This document shows, piece by piece, positions 40,592-50,311 of a stretch of 64,000 nucleotides of DNA. The notes under the pieces were generated by a model. The model was not told the DNA's origin, did no database searches, and saw only the letters and a list, made by a program, of their open reading frames with translations. This DNA comes from Gammaproteobacteria bacterium. Lineage in GTDB: Bacteria; Pseudomonadota; Gammaproteobacteria; Steroidobacterales; Rariloculaceae. Location: contig DASVDR010000041.1 of the NCBI GenBank assembly GCA_036381015.1, positions 1-64,000 on the forward strand. The letters run 5' to 3'. The first letter of the stretch is position 1. Each line of letters begins with the position of its first letter. The position numbers and the translations under genes are program-made.

Positions 40592-43500
40592 ATGCCGCTG
40601 CGCCGAATCGAGGATCTGGACGAACGTTACGACCCCGAAGCCGGCGTCGCGCTGATCACGGGTTTGCAGGCGATCGTCCGGCTGCTGCTCGGCCAGCGTT
40701 ACCGCGACCGGCGCGAGAATCTCGACACGGCGGGCTTCGTCTCCGGCTATCGCGGCTCGCCGCTCGGCGGGCTCGACCGGGAGCTCTGGCGGGCGAAGCG
40801 CTTTCTCGACGCGGCGCAGATTCGCTTCCAGCCGGGCCTGAACGAGGATCTCGCCGCGACGTCGATCTGGGGCTCGCAACAGGCGAATCTGTTTCCCGGA
40901 GCCCGCCACCAGGGCGTGTTCGGGCTCTGGTACGGCAAGGGCCCGGGCGTCGATCGGTCCGGCGACGCGCTGAAGCACGGCAACGCCGCCGGCAGCTCGG
41001 CTCACGGCGGCGTGCTCGTCGTCGCGGGCGACGATCACACCTGCAAATCGTCGTCGTTGCCGCATCAAAGCGAGCTCGCGTTCGTCGACGCGATGATTCC
41101 CGTGCTGAGCCCCGCCGACGTCGAGGAGATCGTCGAGCTCGGGCTGCTCGGCTACGCGTTGTCCCGGTTCAGCGGATGCTGGGTCGGCTTGAAGCTCACG
41201 CAGGAGACCGCCGACGCGACCGAGGTCGTGCGGCTCGACCCGCCGCTCTCGATCGTCCGTCCGGACTTCGAGATCCCGCCGGGCGGGCTGAATATTCGCT
41301 GGCCCGATCCCCCGACCGAGCAAGAGCGCAGGCTCGAGCGGTACAAGCTGCCCGCGGCGCGCGCATTCGCGCGGGCCAATCGTCTCGACCGGATCATCCT
41401 CGACGCGCCGCACGCGCGTCTCGGGATCGTCACTGCCGGCAAGGCGCATCTCGACACGCTTCAGGCGCTCGAGGATCTCGGCATCGACCGCGCCCGCGCC
41501 GCGGATCTCGGCATCCGCCTGCTGAAGATCGGCATGACGTGGCCGCTCGAGCCGGAGGCCGTCCTCGAGTTCGCCGACGGGCTCGAGCAGATTCTGGTCG
41601 TCGAAGAGAAGCGCGCGCTCGTCGAGACCCAGATCAAGGAGCACCTTTATCATCGGCCCGCGGCATCGCGGCCGCTCGTGATCGGCAAGCACGACGAGCG
41701 GGGCGCTCCGCTGCTGCCGTCCTCCGGCGATCTCCGGCCCGCGCTGATCGCCCGGGTGCTGGTCGAGCGGCTGCGCCGCTTCGGGCCGGTGCCCCTGCTC
41801 GAGGAGCACATCCGTGCGCACGACGAGCACGTGCGCTCGGCGGAGGCGCTCGCGTCCGAGGCGCGGCTGCCGCATTTCTGCTCCGGCTGCCCGCACAACA
41901 CGTCCACCGTCGTGCCGGACGGCAGCCGCGCGATCGGCGGCATCGGCTGCCATTACATGGCGGCGTGGATGGATCGCAGCACCGCGACGTTCACGCAGAT
42001 GGGAGGCGAAGGCGCGACGTGGATCGGGCAGGCGCCTTTCACCGACACGCGGCACGTGTTTCAGAATCTGGGCGACGGGACGTACGCCCACTCCGGCAGC
42101 CTCGCGATCCGCGCGGCGGTCGCGGCGGGAGTCAACATCACTTACAAGATCCTGTTCAACGATGCGGTCGCGATGACCGGCGGCCAGCCGATCGAGGGCC
42201 GGCCGACGGTCGCGAGCATCGCCGCGCAGCTCGCGGCCGAAGGCGTCGATCCGATCGTCGTCGTCACCGACGATCCGGCGAAGCACGCGGGCCGCGCCGA
42301 CCTTCCGGCCGGCGTCCGCGTCCAGCCTCGGAGCCGGCTCGACCGCGTGCAGCTCGAGCTGCGCGAGTGCCGCGGCGTGTCCGCGCTGATCTACGATCAG
42401 CCCTGCGCGGCCGAGCTGCACCGCAAGCGCAAGCGCGCGCAGGTCCCGACGCCGACGCGGCGCGTCGCGATCAACGAGCTCGTGTGCGAAGGCTGCGGGG
42501 ACTGCAATACGTTGTCGAACTGCCTGTCGGTCGTTCCGCTCGACACGGAGTTCGGCCGTAAGCGCCGCATCAATCAGTCGTCGTGCAACCAGGATTTCAG
42601 CTGCCTCCGGGGCTTCTGCCCGAGCTTCGTGATCCTCGACGGCGCGCACCGGAATCCGCCGGTGCCGCTCGCGGCGGAAGCCGTGCCGAGCCTGCCCGAG
42701 CCGGCCGCGGCCGAGATCGCCGACAGCTACAACATCCTGCTCGCGGGCGTCGGCGGCATGGGCATCGTCACCGCGAGCGGGCTGATCGGCCTTGCCGCAC
42801 ATCTCGAAGGCAAGGCCGTCCGGCAGCTCGATCAGACCGGTCTCGCGCAGCGCTTCGGCGCGGTGCTGTCGCACGTGCGGATCGCGGGCTCGCGCGAGCG
42901 TCTGCACACGCCGCGTATTCCGCGCGGCCGGGTGGATCTGCTGCTCGGCGCGGATCTCGTCGTCTCCGGGGGCGAGGAGGCGTTGGCGTCGCTCTCGACC
43001 GAACGCTCCGCCGTGATCGTCAATACGCACCACGAGATGCCCCCGGAATTCGTCCGCGATCCGGACTTCCGGGTGGACGATCAACGCCTGCTCCACGCGC
43101 TCGGGCAGCGCTGCCGGCCGGGCGATCTCGCGACGCTCGACGCCACGCGTCTCGCCGTAGCGCTCCTCGGCGACAGCGTCGCCGCGAACGTGTTCCTCCT
43201 CGGCTTCGCGTTCCAGCGCGGCAAGCTTCCGGTGAGCGGCGCCGCCCTCTACCGCGCGCTCGAGCTCTTCGGCGTGAACGTCGCGCAGAACAAGCTCGCG
43301 TTCGATTGGGGCCGGTTCACGGCGCACGACCCCGCGGCCGTCGAGACGCTCGCGGCCGGCGGCCGGCGGAAGCCCGTGCCGGCCAGCCGCTCTTTGCACG
43401 AAGCGATCGAGCGGCGCGAGGCCTTTCTCGAGCAGTACCAGGACCGCGCGTACGCCGCGCGCTACCGCGACCGGATCGAGCGCATTCGGCGCAGCGAGCA

Positions 43501-44071
43501 GCGGGTGCGACCCGGCGGCTCGGCGCTGACGGCCGCCGTGGCGCGCAACTATTTCAAGCTGCTCGCTTACAAGGACGAGTACGAGGTCGCCCGCCTCCAT
43601 ACGGAAACCGGTTTCCTCGAGAGCCTCAGGCAGCACTTCGGCGGCGACTTCAAGCTGCGCTTTCAGCTGTCGCCGCCGCTGATTGCGCGGATCGATCCCG
43701 ATTCCGGGCGCCCGCGGAAGTACGAGGTCGGCGAGTGGGTGCTCGGGCCGATGAGGCTGCTCGCTCGGCTGAGGAGGGTGCGCGGCACGAAGCTCGACGT
43801 GTTCGGCTACTCGAAGGAGCGGCGGATGGAGCGCCGGCTGATCGCGGACTACGAGCGCTTTCTCGACCGGGTCGAGGCCGAGCTCGACGACGAACGATTC
43901 GACCTCGCCGTTGCGCTCGCGAAGCTTCCCGACGGCGTGCGCGGCTTCGGGCCGGTGAAGGAGCGCGCGGTGGAGCGCTACGAACGGGAGCGCCGCGAGC
44001 TGCTCGAGCGCTGGTCGACCGCACCCGGCGCCGACGAAGGGATCGGATCCGTGTTTCCGATGTCGGCGTGA
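40592..44071 (+). CDS. Fused indolepyruvate ferredoxin oxidoreductase (IorA-IorB type)
   Basis: This 1159-residue thiamine-diphosphate enzyme oxidises aryl- or other 2-oxo acids to acyl-CoA. The N-terminal part (FVSGYRGSPLGGLDREL) and the TPP-binding part (HFCSGCPHNTST, IGCHYMAAWM, GEGATWIGQAPF) resemble IorA. An Fe-S region near residue 632 (CEGCGDCNTLSNC) and a gamma-type domain (LLAGVGGMGIVTASGLIG) follow. The C-terminus is the long extension of the proteobacterial single-chain form. A -10-like CATAAT lies at 40578-40583, just before the ATG. It is divergent from the ABC gene and stands alone. Confidence 0.92.
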   Translation: MPLRRIEDLDERYDPEAGVALITGLQAIVRLLLGQRYRDRRENLDTAGFVSGYRGSPLGGLDRELWRAKRFLDAAQIRFQPGLNEDLAATSIWGSQQANLFPGARHQGVFGLWYGKGPGVDRSGDALKHGNAAGSSAHGGVLVVAGDDHTCKSSSLPHQSELAFVDAMIPVLSPADVEEIVELGLLGYALSRFSGCWVGLKLTQETADATEVVRLDPPLSIVRPDFEIPPGGLNIRWPDPPTEQERRLERYKLPAARAFARANRLDRIILDAPHARLGIVTAGKAHLDTLQALEDLGIDRARAADLGIRLLKIGMTWPLEPEAVLEFADGLEQILVVEEKRALVETQIKEHLYHRPAASRPLVIGKHDERGAPLLPSSGDLRPALIARVLVERLRRFGPVPLLEEHIRAHDEHVRSAEALASEARLPHFCSGCPHNTSTVVPDGSRAIGGIGCHYMAAWMDRSTATFTQMGGEGATWIGQAPFTDTRHVFQNLGDGTYAHSGSLAIRAAVAAGVNITYKILFNDAVAMTGGQPIEGRPTVASIAAQLAAEGVDPIVVVTDDPAKHAGRADLPAGVRVQPRSRLDRVQLELRECRGVSALIYDQPCAAELHRKRKRAQVPTPTRRVAINELVCEGCGDCNTLSNCLSVVPLDTEFGRKRRINQSSCNQDFSCLRGFCPSFVILDGAHRNPPVPLAAEAVPSLPEPAAAEIADSYNILLAGVGGMGIVTASGLIGLAAHLEGKAVRQLDQTGLAQRFGAVLSHVRIAGSRERLHTPRIPRGRVDLLLGADLVVSGGEEALASLSTERSAVIVNTHHEMPPEFVRDPDFRVDDQRLLHALGQRCRPGDLATLDATRLAVALLGDSVAANVFLLGFAFQRGKLPVSGAALYRALELFGVNVAQNKLAFDWGRFTAHDPAAVETLAAGGRRKPVPASRSLHEAIERREAFLEQYQDRAYAARYRDRIERIRRSEQRVRPGGSALTAAVARNYFKLLAYKDEYEVARLHTETGFLESLRQHFGGDFKLRFQLSPPLIARIDPDSGRPRKYEVGEWVLGPMRLLARLRRVRGTKLDVFGYSKERRMERRLIADYERFLDRVEAELDDERFDLAVALAKLPDGVRGFGPVKERAVERYERERRELLERWSTAPGADEGIGSVFPMSA

Positions 44072-44129
44072 GCGGGGGCCGGAAGCGGGGAAGCGAGAAG
44101 CCTGGGGATGGCAGGCCCTTTTTCGGCGA

Positions 44130-44474
44130 TCAGCGTCTCCCCCGCGATTCTTCCGCGGCCGTGGCGCAGCGGATGCAGCGGTCGGCGAACGGGTGCACCT
44201 TGAGCCTCGCCATCGGAATGTCCTGCCCGCAATCCACGCAGATGCCGTACGTATCGTTCTTGATCTGATCGAGCGCCTTCGCGATCTTGTTCAGCTCGAT
44301 GCGCGTCTCGTTGCCGAGCGCGTCCACGACCTCCGCATTCTCGAGCTCCTGCGCCTGCTCCTGCGAATCCGCGCTGCGAGCGCTGCGCAAATTCTGCTTC
44401 AAATTCTCGAGGCGCACGGACAGTTCCCTTTGCTTGGCTAACAGAATTTCGCGAATGTCGGCGTAAGGATCCAT
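44130..44474 (-). CDS. DksA/TraR-type C4 zinc-finger protein
   Basis: The 114-residue protein has an N-terminal helical pair (about 5-72) and a four-cysteine zinc finger (C79, C82, C100, C103). These proteins bind in the RNA polymerase secondary channel. The tip of its coiled coil (NAEVVDALGNE) has an acidic residue but differs from the DxxDxA of DksA proper, so it is a paralogue rather than DksA itself. It converges on the oxidoreductase gene with 58 bp between. Confidence 0.87.
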   Translation of the reverse strand: MDPYADIREILLAKQRELSVRLENLKQNLRSARSADSQEQAQELENAEVVDALGNETRIELNKIAKALDQIKNDTYGICVDCGQDIPMARLKVHPFADRCIRCATAAEESRGRR

Positions 44475-44779
44475 CGTCAGCGCTCTCCCCTCGGGTGTCT
44501 ACGCCGCCGCGCTCTCGCCTGACTGGCCGGACCGAGAGCACTTCAATGCGGGGCGGCGGCGTTCCTCGGCTGCTTGCGGTTTTCGGTCAGACCCGTCTAG
44601 GATGCGGCGGCATCCGCAGCCGTCGGTACCATGCTTTCACTCAAGCATAGCTCGTCCAGCCGCGATCCCCAACCGTCCCCGGGCGATGCCCCGAAGCCGG
44701 CGCGCGCCGCTCGAAAGCTTCCCGCAAGGGGCGTATTCGTCGCCAAAAGCCCGAGCGGCGACGGGGGGGAGCGGCTCAC
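44475..44779. other. Intergenic region with small hairpins
   Basis: About 305 bp separate the divergent DksA-like and glycosyltransferase genes. Two hairpins are visible: GGATGC-N4-GCATCC near 44600-44615 and ATGCTT-N6-AAGCAT at 44631-44648. No convincing gene or named element was seen. Confidence 0.35.
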
Positions 44780-45892
44780 GTGAGGGACCTTTCCGCCCTG
44801 GTCGTCACCGACCGGGGCGATCGGCCGGAGACGGCCCTCTTCATCGCGCTCCACCGCGCCGGCGTGCGGGTCAAGGTGCTCGGCTGGAGCGATTCCCCGT
44901 ATGCGGAGTGGCTCGAGCGGGAGGGCGTCCCGTTCGTCCCGCTCATGCTGCTCGGCAAGCGCGACCGCTCCGGCATCGAAGCGATTCGCTGGCACCTCGA
45001 CGACTTCCGGCCGAGCATCCTGCATTTGATGAGAAAGCGCCCGATCTTCAACGGGCTCGCTGCGGCGAAAGGGCGGCCGGTGAAGATCGTGCTGTACCGC
45101 GGCATCGTCGGCAACGTCAGCATGCTCAATCCGCTCGATTGGATGAGCTTCCTCAATCCGCGCGTCGACCGCATCGTCTGCGTCGCGGAAGCCGTGCGTC
45201 GCAGCTTTCTCGAGCTCGGCGTGCCGCCGTTCAAGCTGCCGCCGGAGAAGGTCGTCACGATTCACAAGGGGCACGACCTCTCGTGGTATCGAGACGCGCC
45301 GCTCGACCTCGCGGTGCTCGGCGTGCCGCGCGGTGCGTTCGTCGTGACCTGCGTCGCGAACGTGCGGCCGCGGAAGGGGATTCCGGTGCTGATACGGGCC
45401 TGCGACCACTTGCCGGCCGGGCTGCCGATTCACGTGCTGCTCGTCGGCGTCGGCACGGCGTCGGCAGAGATCACGCGCCTGATTCGCCGGTCGCCGTACC
45501 GGGACCGCTTCCATGTGCTCGGCTTCCGCGAGGATGCACCGCAGATCATGGCTGCGAGCGATGTGACCGTGCTTCCGAGCCTGCGCCGCGAGGGGTTGCC
45601 GAGATCGGTCATCGAATCGATGGCGTACGAGACGACGCCGATCGTGACGGATGCCGGTGGAAGCCCCGAGCTCGTGGAGCACGAGCGCTCCGGGCTCATC
45701 GTCCCGGCCGGGGACGCGCGGGCGCTCGCCGCCGCGATCCTGAGGCTCTACGTGGACCGCGACGCATGCCGCGACCTCGGCCGCAACGCCCGCCGTCGCA
45801 TCGCGACCGCTTTCACGGTCGAGCGTACGGCGGCGCAAACGCTCGCGCTCTATCGCGAGCTCGTCAGCTCGAGCGATCCTTCAGGCGCTTGA
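44780..45892 (+). CDS. Glycosyltransferase family 4/1 (GT-B)
   Basis: The 370-residue GT-B protein has an N-terminal acceptor domain and a C-terminal donor domain. The donor domain contains VANVRPRKGIPVLIRAC, VLGFREDAPQIMAASDVTVLPS and EGLPRSVIESMAYETTPIVTDAGGSPELV, the EX7E-type nucleotide-sugar site. It starts at GTG 44780 after GGGGGGAG. It has no signal or membrane segment, so it is a peripheral cytoplasmic enzyme. It could act on lipopolysaccharide, exopolysaccharide or a lipid; no neighbours indicate which. Its 3' end overlaps the convergent TPR gene by 29 bp. Confidence 0.85.
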   Translation: MRDLSALVVTDRGDRPETALFIALHRAGVRVKVLGWSDSPYAEWLEREGVPFVPLMLLGKRDRSGIEAIRWHLDDFRPSILHLMRKRPIFNGLAAAKGRPVKIVLYRGIVGNVSMLNPLDWMSFLNPRVDRIVCVAEAVRRSFLELGVPPFKLPPEKVVTIHKGHDLSWYRDAPLDLAVLGVPRGAFVVTCVANVRPRKGIPVLIRACDHLPAGLPIHVLLVGVGTASAEITRLIRRSPYRDRFHVLGFREDAPQIMAASDVTVLPSLRREGLPRSVIESMAYETTPIVTDAGGSPELVEHERSGLIVPAGDARALAAAILRLYVDRDACRDLGRNARRRIATAFTVERTAAQTLALYRELVSSSDPSGA

Positions 45893-46691
45893 AGGACGCG
45901 AGATGGCGGATCGCGGCGCGCTCGTCGCCGCGTTGCTCATAGAGGCGGGCGAGGTTGAAGTGCGCTTCCGGAACCGGCGGCTCGCACTCGAGCGCGCGCC
46001 GATACATCGCCATCGCCTCGTCGACCTCTCCGCGATCCTCGAGCACGACGCCGAGATTGAAGTGAGCGACGCCGTGGCCGGGGCAGATTCCAATGGCCTG
46101 CCGGTAGAGCGACTCCGCTTCCTGGAGCGCCTGGGCGGCATGGCGCATCCGCCCGAGGTTGATCCGCGAGTCGACGTGCATCTTGTCGACGCGAAAGGCG
46201 TTGCGATAGGCGGCCTCGGCGTCGAGCGTGGCGCCGACGCTCTCGAGCGCGATTCCGAGCTCGAACCAGTCGTCCGCGGACTTGGCGAGGCGCGACGCGA
46301 TGGCCGCCGATCGCCGCTCCGCGAGCGACACGCGATCGGCCCGGGTGTCGGCGGAGAAGTCGAACAGCGTCTGGCCGGACTCGGGATTCCACGTGGTGTT
46401 GCCGGCCGAGACGAGCACGTCGCGGCCCTCGATGCGCATTCGGATCGACGACAGCGGCCGTCCGCGAAGCTGCCGCCCGAGCGTGCGCATCGCGCGCCAC
46501 ACGCGCCGCCGGCTGCCGTTCTTCAGCAGGCCTTGCGCCGTGCGCAGCAGCACGATGTCCTGGAACGAGAACCGGAGGCGCCCGCGAGCGTCGCGATCGG
46601 GGTTCACGAACACCGTGCGGGCGAGCGCGCGAATCCTCTCCGGAGCCATGCCGAGCAGCTCTGCCACTTCGCGCGTCGAGTAGGCCCTCAT
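45864..46691 (-). CDS. MerR-like HTH protein with TPR repeats
   Basis: This 275-residue fusion has an N-terminal MerR-type winged helix (about 3-60; MRAYSTREVAELLGMAPERI then RFSFQDIVLLRTAQGLL). A linker carrying RMRIEGRDVLVSAGNTTWNPESGQTLFDF follows. Three to four TPR units (about 135-270; for example GATLDAEAAYRNAFRVD and GEVDEAMAMYRRALECEP) complete it. The architecture suggests a regulator whose TPR part binds a protein. Its target is unknown. Confidence 0.82.
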   Translation of the reverse strand: MRAYSTREVAELLGMAPERIRALARTVFVNPDRDARGRLRFSFQDIVLLRTAQGLLKNGSRRRVWRAMRTLGRQLRGRPLSSIRMRIEGRDVLVSAGNTTWNPESGQTLFDFSADTRADRVSLAERRSAAIASRLAKSADDWFELGIALESVGATLDAEAAYRNAFRVDKMHVDSRINLGRMRHAAQALQEAESLYRQAIGICPGHGVAHFNLGVVLEDRGEVDEAMAMYRRALECEPPVPEAHFNLARLYEQRGDERAAIRHLASFKRLKDRSS

Positions 46692-46851
46692 CGGGCGTCG
46701 CTCCCCTTTACGTGTGCCGCGATTCTATTGCAACGAGCGACGGGCATCGAGGGAGCCGCCGAGCGCGTCCCGAGATGGCCGCGCGAGCGCCGTCGGGGTA
46801 TCTTGATCCGGCTCGAACGCGAGCGACGCCGAGGACGGAGGAGTCGAGGTC

Positions 46852-48141
46852 ATGCATTGGATCGGCGCGGCTTTCCTGATCGCCGTGTTGTCGAGGGTAG
46901 GCGTGCGGCTGTGGCTCGCGTCGCGCCAGATCGCGGCCGTGCGGGCGCGTCGCTCGAAGGTGCCGCGGCTCTTCGCGCACGAGATCGCCGTCGCCGATCA
47001 CGAGGCCGCGGCCGATTATGCGGTCGCCCGCATGCGCATCGCCCGCGTCGGCGCCGTGGCGGGCGCGGTACTCGCGCTCGTGCTCACGTTCGGCGGCGGC
47101 GTGGCCGCCGCGGATGCGCTCTGGCGAAGCACCGGGCTTGCGCAGCCGTGGCTCGGCGTCGGTGTCGTGCTGACCGTGCTCGCCGTGTTCCGGCTCGTGC
47201 AGCTGCCGTTCTCCGTCTGGCGCACGTTCGGCCTCGAGGCGCGCTTCGGCTTCAATCGCACGCCGCCGCGGCTGTTCGCGGCGGATCTCGCGAAGCGCAC
47301 CGTGCTCGCCGTCGCGATCGTCGGGCCGCTCGCCGCCGGCGCGATTCTGCTGATGGAGCGTGCCGGGCCCGCGTGGTGGCTGTTCGCTTGGGTCGGCTGG
47401 CTCGCCGTGATGCTCGGAACGACCTGGGCCTGGCCGCGGTTCGTCGCGCCCTGGTTCAATCGCTTCACGCCGCTCGCCGACACGGCGCTCGAGAAGCGTC
47501 TCACGTCGCTGCTCGAGCGATGCGGCTTCACTTCCGGCGGCGTGTTCGTGATGGACGGCTCGCGCCGGTCGGCCCACTCGAATGCTTATTTCACCGGCAT
47601 CGGACGGAGCAAGCGAGTCGTGTTTTTCGATACGCTTCTCGCGAAGCTCGGGCCGGCGGAAATCGAGGCCGTGCTCGCTCACGAGCTCGGTCACTTTCGT
47701 TTGCATCACGTTCGCCAGCGCCTCGTCGTGTCCGCCGCGCTTGCGCTCGGAAGCCTCGCGCTGCTCGCGTGGCTCGCGCGCCATCCGAGCTTCTATGCGG
47801 CGCTCGGCGTCCCTTCGCCTTCCGCGCACGCCGCGCTCCTGCTGTTCTCGATCGCGATGCCCGCGTTCACGTTCTTTGCGACGCCCCTCGCCGCGTGGTG
47901 GTCGCGGCGTCACGAGCTTCAGGCCGACGATTTCGCGGTGCGCCACGCGAACGCGCGGGATCTCGCCGGAGCGCTGCTCAAGATCTGCCGCGACAACGCG
48001 TCGAATCTCCTGCCGGATCGCTGGTACTCCGCGTTCTACGACTCGCATCCGCCCGCGCTCGTGCGGGTCGCGCGCCTCAGGGCCGTCCCGTTGCCGCCGC
48101 CGTGCGCCGGCCCGCGGTCCGAGCAGCCGGTGCTACAGTAG
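46852..48141 (+). CDS. M48-family membrane zinc metallopeptidase (Ste24/HtpX-like)
   Basis: The 429-residue integral membrane protease has the zinc motif HELGH (277-281) and a downstream Glu in RRHELQADDFAV (third ligand region). About six hydrophobic helices include long N-terminal ones. The RFGFNRTPPRLFAADLAKRTVL region and overall length match the CAAX-prenyl-protease-like M48A branch rather than short HtpX. It probably degrades or processes membrane proteins. The repeat element at 48152 begins 10 bp after its stop. Confidence 0.88.
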   Translation: MHWIGAAFLIAVLSRVGVRLWLASRQIAAVRARRSKVPRLFAHEIAVADHEAAADYAVARMRIARVGAVAGAVLALVLTFGGGVAAADALWRSTGLAQPWLGVGVVLTVLAVFRLVQLPFSVWRTFGLEARFGFNRTPPRLFAADLAKRTVLAVAIVGPLAAGAILLMERAGPAWWLFAWVGWLAVMLGTTWAWPRFVAPWFNRFTPLADTALEKRLTSLLERCGFTSGGVFVMDGSRRSAHSNAYFTGIGRSKRVVFFDTLLAKLGPAEIEAVLAHELGHFRLHHVRQRLVVSAALALGSLALLAWLARHPSFYAALGVPSPSAHAALLLFSIAMPAFTFFATPLAAWWSRRHELQADDFAVRHANARDLAGALLKICRDNASNLLPDRWYSAFYDSHPPALVRVARLRAVPLPPPCAGPRSEQPVLQ

Positions 48142-48151
48142 AGCGTATCGT

Positions 48152-48317
48152 GTCCCGCAAATACCTATACATGATGCTTGCCGGGAACGCCGTAAATGCC
48201 TCCCTGTAGGCTCGCTCCGCGACGCCCCTGCCCGGGGCCCCGGCGCGAACACAGTGAGCGCTGGGGTGGCGTACGCGGAGCGTCCCGTCGAGCAGCATGC
48301 ATAGGTATTTGCGGGAC
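48152..48317. repeat. 166-bp hairpin element, copy 1
   Basis: Terminal arms GTCCCGCAAATACCTATACA at the left (48152-48172) and its near-exact complement at the right (48297-48317, one mismatch) enclose inner stems. One stem is CGCTCCGCG (48213-48221) with CGCGGAGCG (48274-48282). Another is CCCCGGCGC (48238-48246) with GCGCTGGGG (48258-48266), which has one G-T pair. The conserved CCTGTAGGCTCGC core is shared with copy 2 at 52165. There is no reading frame and no clear target-site duplication. Confidence 0.9.
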
Positions 48318-48329
48318 GCCACACTAAAA

Positions 48330-48364
48330 CGGAGCCGTCCGAAGGCCTCCGTCTTCCGGCTCCG
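48330..48364 (+). promoter_or_regulatory. Leader hairpin before the M2 peptidase gene
   Basis: CGGAGCCG (48330-48337) pairs with CGGCTCCG (48357-48364), and GAAG with CTTC inside, around an 8-nt loop. The Shine-Dalgarno AAGGAGGGG begins 7 nt later. It may stabilise the mRNA or affect translation. It also marks the edge of the repeat element insertion. Confidence 0.4.
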
Positions 48365-48383
48365 CTGCAGAAGGAGGGGACAC

Positions 48384-50243
48384 ATGAACGTTCGTCCGAG
48401 CCTGCTCGCCGCCGCCGTCGCGCTCGCGCTCAACGGCTGCACGGGCGAGGCGCCCGCGCAGCCGCCGTCCTCGTCGAGCCCGTCGGAGGGTACCGCCGCG
48501 GCCGGCGTGGCGGCTTCGAACGTCTCCGTGGAGGACGCGCGAGCGTTCATCGAGGCGGCCGAGGCCGAGCTCGAAGAGAACGCCGAGTTCGTCGGGCGCA
48601 CGTTCTGGGTGCAGGCGAACTTCATCACCTTCGACACGAACTGGCTCGCCGCGCGCGCGGGCGCCGAGAGCACCGAGCTCGCGGTGCGGCTCGCGAACGG
48701 CACGAAGCGCTTCGAGGGGCTCGAGCTGCCCGAGACGCTCGAGCGCAAGATGAACATTCTGCGCACGGGTATCACGCTGCCGGCGCCGTCGCGCGAGGGC
48801 GCGGCGCAAGAGCTCGCGGACATCACGACCTGGCTCGAGTCCACGTATTCGACGGGCACGTACGAGTATAGGGGCGAGGAGCTCGACTTGCCGGCGCTCG
48901 AGCGCATCATCGACACGTCGCGCGATCCGCAGGAGCTCGCCGAGGTGTGGACCGGGTGGCGAACGGTCTCGCCGCCTATGGCCGAGCGCTATGCGCGCAT
49001 GGTGGAGATCGCGAACGAGGGCGCACGCGAGCTCGGCTTCGAGAATCTCGCCGAGATGTGGCTGTCGACGTACGGCTTGGAGCCGGAGGAGATGGAGGCG
49101 GAGGTGAACCGGCTCTGGAGCCAGGTCGAGCCGCTCTACGAGCAGCTTCACTGCGAGGTGCGCGCGCGGCTCAACGAGCATTACGGCGACGAGGTGCAGC
49201 CCGACGAAGGGCCGATCCGCGCCGACCTGCTCGGCAACATGTGGGCGCAGCAGTGGTCGAACATCTACGACCTCGTCGCCCCCGAAGGCGCCGACTCGGG
49301 CATCGACCTCACGAGCCTGCTGCGCGAGAAGGGCTACACGCCGCGCCGGATGATCGAGACGGGCGAGGCATTCTTCACGTCGCTCGGCTTCGAGCCGCTG
49401 CCGGAGACGTTCTGGGAACGCTCGCTGTTCGTGCAGCCGCAGGACCGCGACGTCGTTTGCCACGCTTCCGCGTGGGACGTCGACGCGATGAACGATCTGC
49501 GGATCAAGATGTGCACGGAGATCAACGCCGAGGATTTTCAGACCGTGCATCACGAGCTCGGCCACAACTTCTATCAACGGGCCTACAGCGATCAGGACTT
49601 TCTGTTCCGGGAAGGCGCGCACGACGGCTTCCACGAGGCTCTAGGCGACTTCATCGCGCTGTCGATCACGCCCGAATACTTGCGCCAGATCGGCCTCATC
49701 GACGAGGTTCCCGGCGTTTCCGCCGACCTCGGCCTGCTGATGCAGCAGGCGCTCGACAAGATCGCGTTCCTGCCCTTCGGCATGCTCGTCGATCAGTGGC
49801 GCTGGGCCGTGCTGCGGGGCGAGGTGGGCCCCGAGGACTACAACGACGCGTGGTGGGCGATGCGTGAGCGCTATCAGGGCGTGCGGCCACCGGGCGAGCG
49901 GCCGCCGGAGGCGTTCGATCCCGGAGCGAAGTACCACATTCCCGCGAACGTCCCGTACCTGCGCTACTTCCTCGCGTTCATTCTGCAGTTCCAGTTCCAT
50001 CAGGCGGCGTGCGAGATGGCCGGATGGGAGGGGCCGCTGCACCGCTGCTCGATCTACGGCAACGAGGAAGTCGGGCGGCGGCTCCGAGCGATGCTCGAGC
50101 TCGGCAAGTCGGTGCCCTGGCAGGACGCGCTCGAGCGGTTCACCGGCACGCGCGAGATGGACGGCTCGGCGATCATCGCCTACTTCGAGCCGCTGATGGC
50201 CTACCTCGAGGAGCGGAACGCCGGCCGTCAATGCGGGTGGTGA
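48384..50243 (+). CDS. M2-family peptidyl-dipeptidase A (ACE-like) lipoprotein
   Basis: This 619-residue zinc dicarboxypeptidase has a lipobox ending at Cys19 (LALNGC), so it should be lipid-anchored on the periplasmic side. The catalytic motif is HHELGHNFYQ with HEXXH at 390-394, and the third ligand lies in EGAHDGFHEALGD. RYQGVRPPGERPPEAFDPGAKYHIP and YLRYFLAFILQFQFHQA are conserved in ACE. Bacterial relatives occur in Xanthomonas and Shewanella. I chose ATG 48384, preceded by AAGGAGGGG; the longer frame runs into the repeat. Confidence 0.93.
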   Translation: MNVRPSLLAAAVALALNGCTGEAPAQPPSSSSPSEGTAAAGVAASNVSVEDARAFIEAAEAELEENAEFVGRTFWVQANFITFDTNWLAARAGAESTELAVRLANGTKRFEGLELPETLERKMNILRTGITLPAPSREGAAQELADITTWLESTYSTGTYEYRGEELDLPALERIIDTSRDPQELAEVWTGWRTVSPPMAERYARMVEIANEGARELGFENLAEMWLSTYGLEPEEMEAEVNRLWSQVEPLYEQLHCEVRARLNEHYGDEVQPDEGPIRADLLGNMWAQQWSNIYDLVAPEGADSGIDLTSLLREKGYTPRRMIETGEAFFTSLGFEPLPETFWERSLFVQPQDRDVVCHASAWDVDAMNDLRIKMCTEINAEDFQTVHHELGHNFYQRAYSDQDFLFREGAHDGFHEALGDFIALSITPEYLRQIGLIDEVPGVSADLGLLMQQALDKIAFLPFGMLVDQWRWAVLRGEVGPEDYNDAWWAMRERYQGVRPPGERPPEAFDPGAKYHIPANVPYLRYFLAFILQFQFHQAACEMAGWEGPLHRCSIYGNEEVGRRLRAMLELGKSVPWQDALERFTGTREMDGSAIIAYFEPLMAYLEERNAGRQCGW

Positions 50244-50311
50244 TGCCCGAGCAGCCGGCGGTGGGATAGGGCGCGCGGGCCCGACAGCGGGGTAGGCCGC
50301 GCGGATCCGGC

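Noticed and set aside
40487-43636. 1049-residue minus-strand frame opposite the indolepyruvate oxidoreductase
   Set aside because: Antisense shadow with no family motif.
48150-48323. Insertion sequence with transposase
   Set aside because: The element is only 166 bp with no reading frame; it is listed as a hairpin repeat instead.
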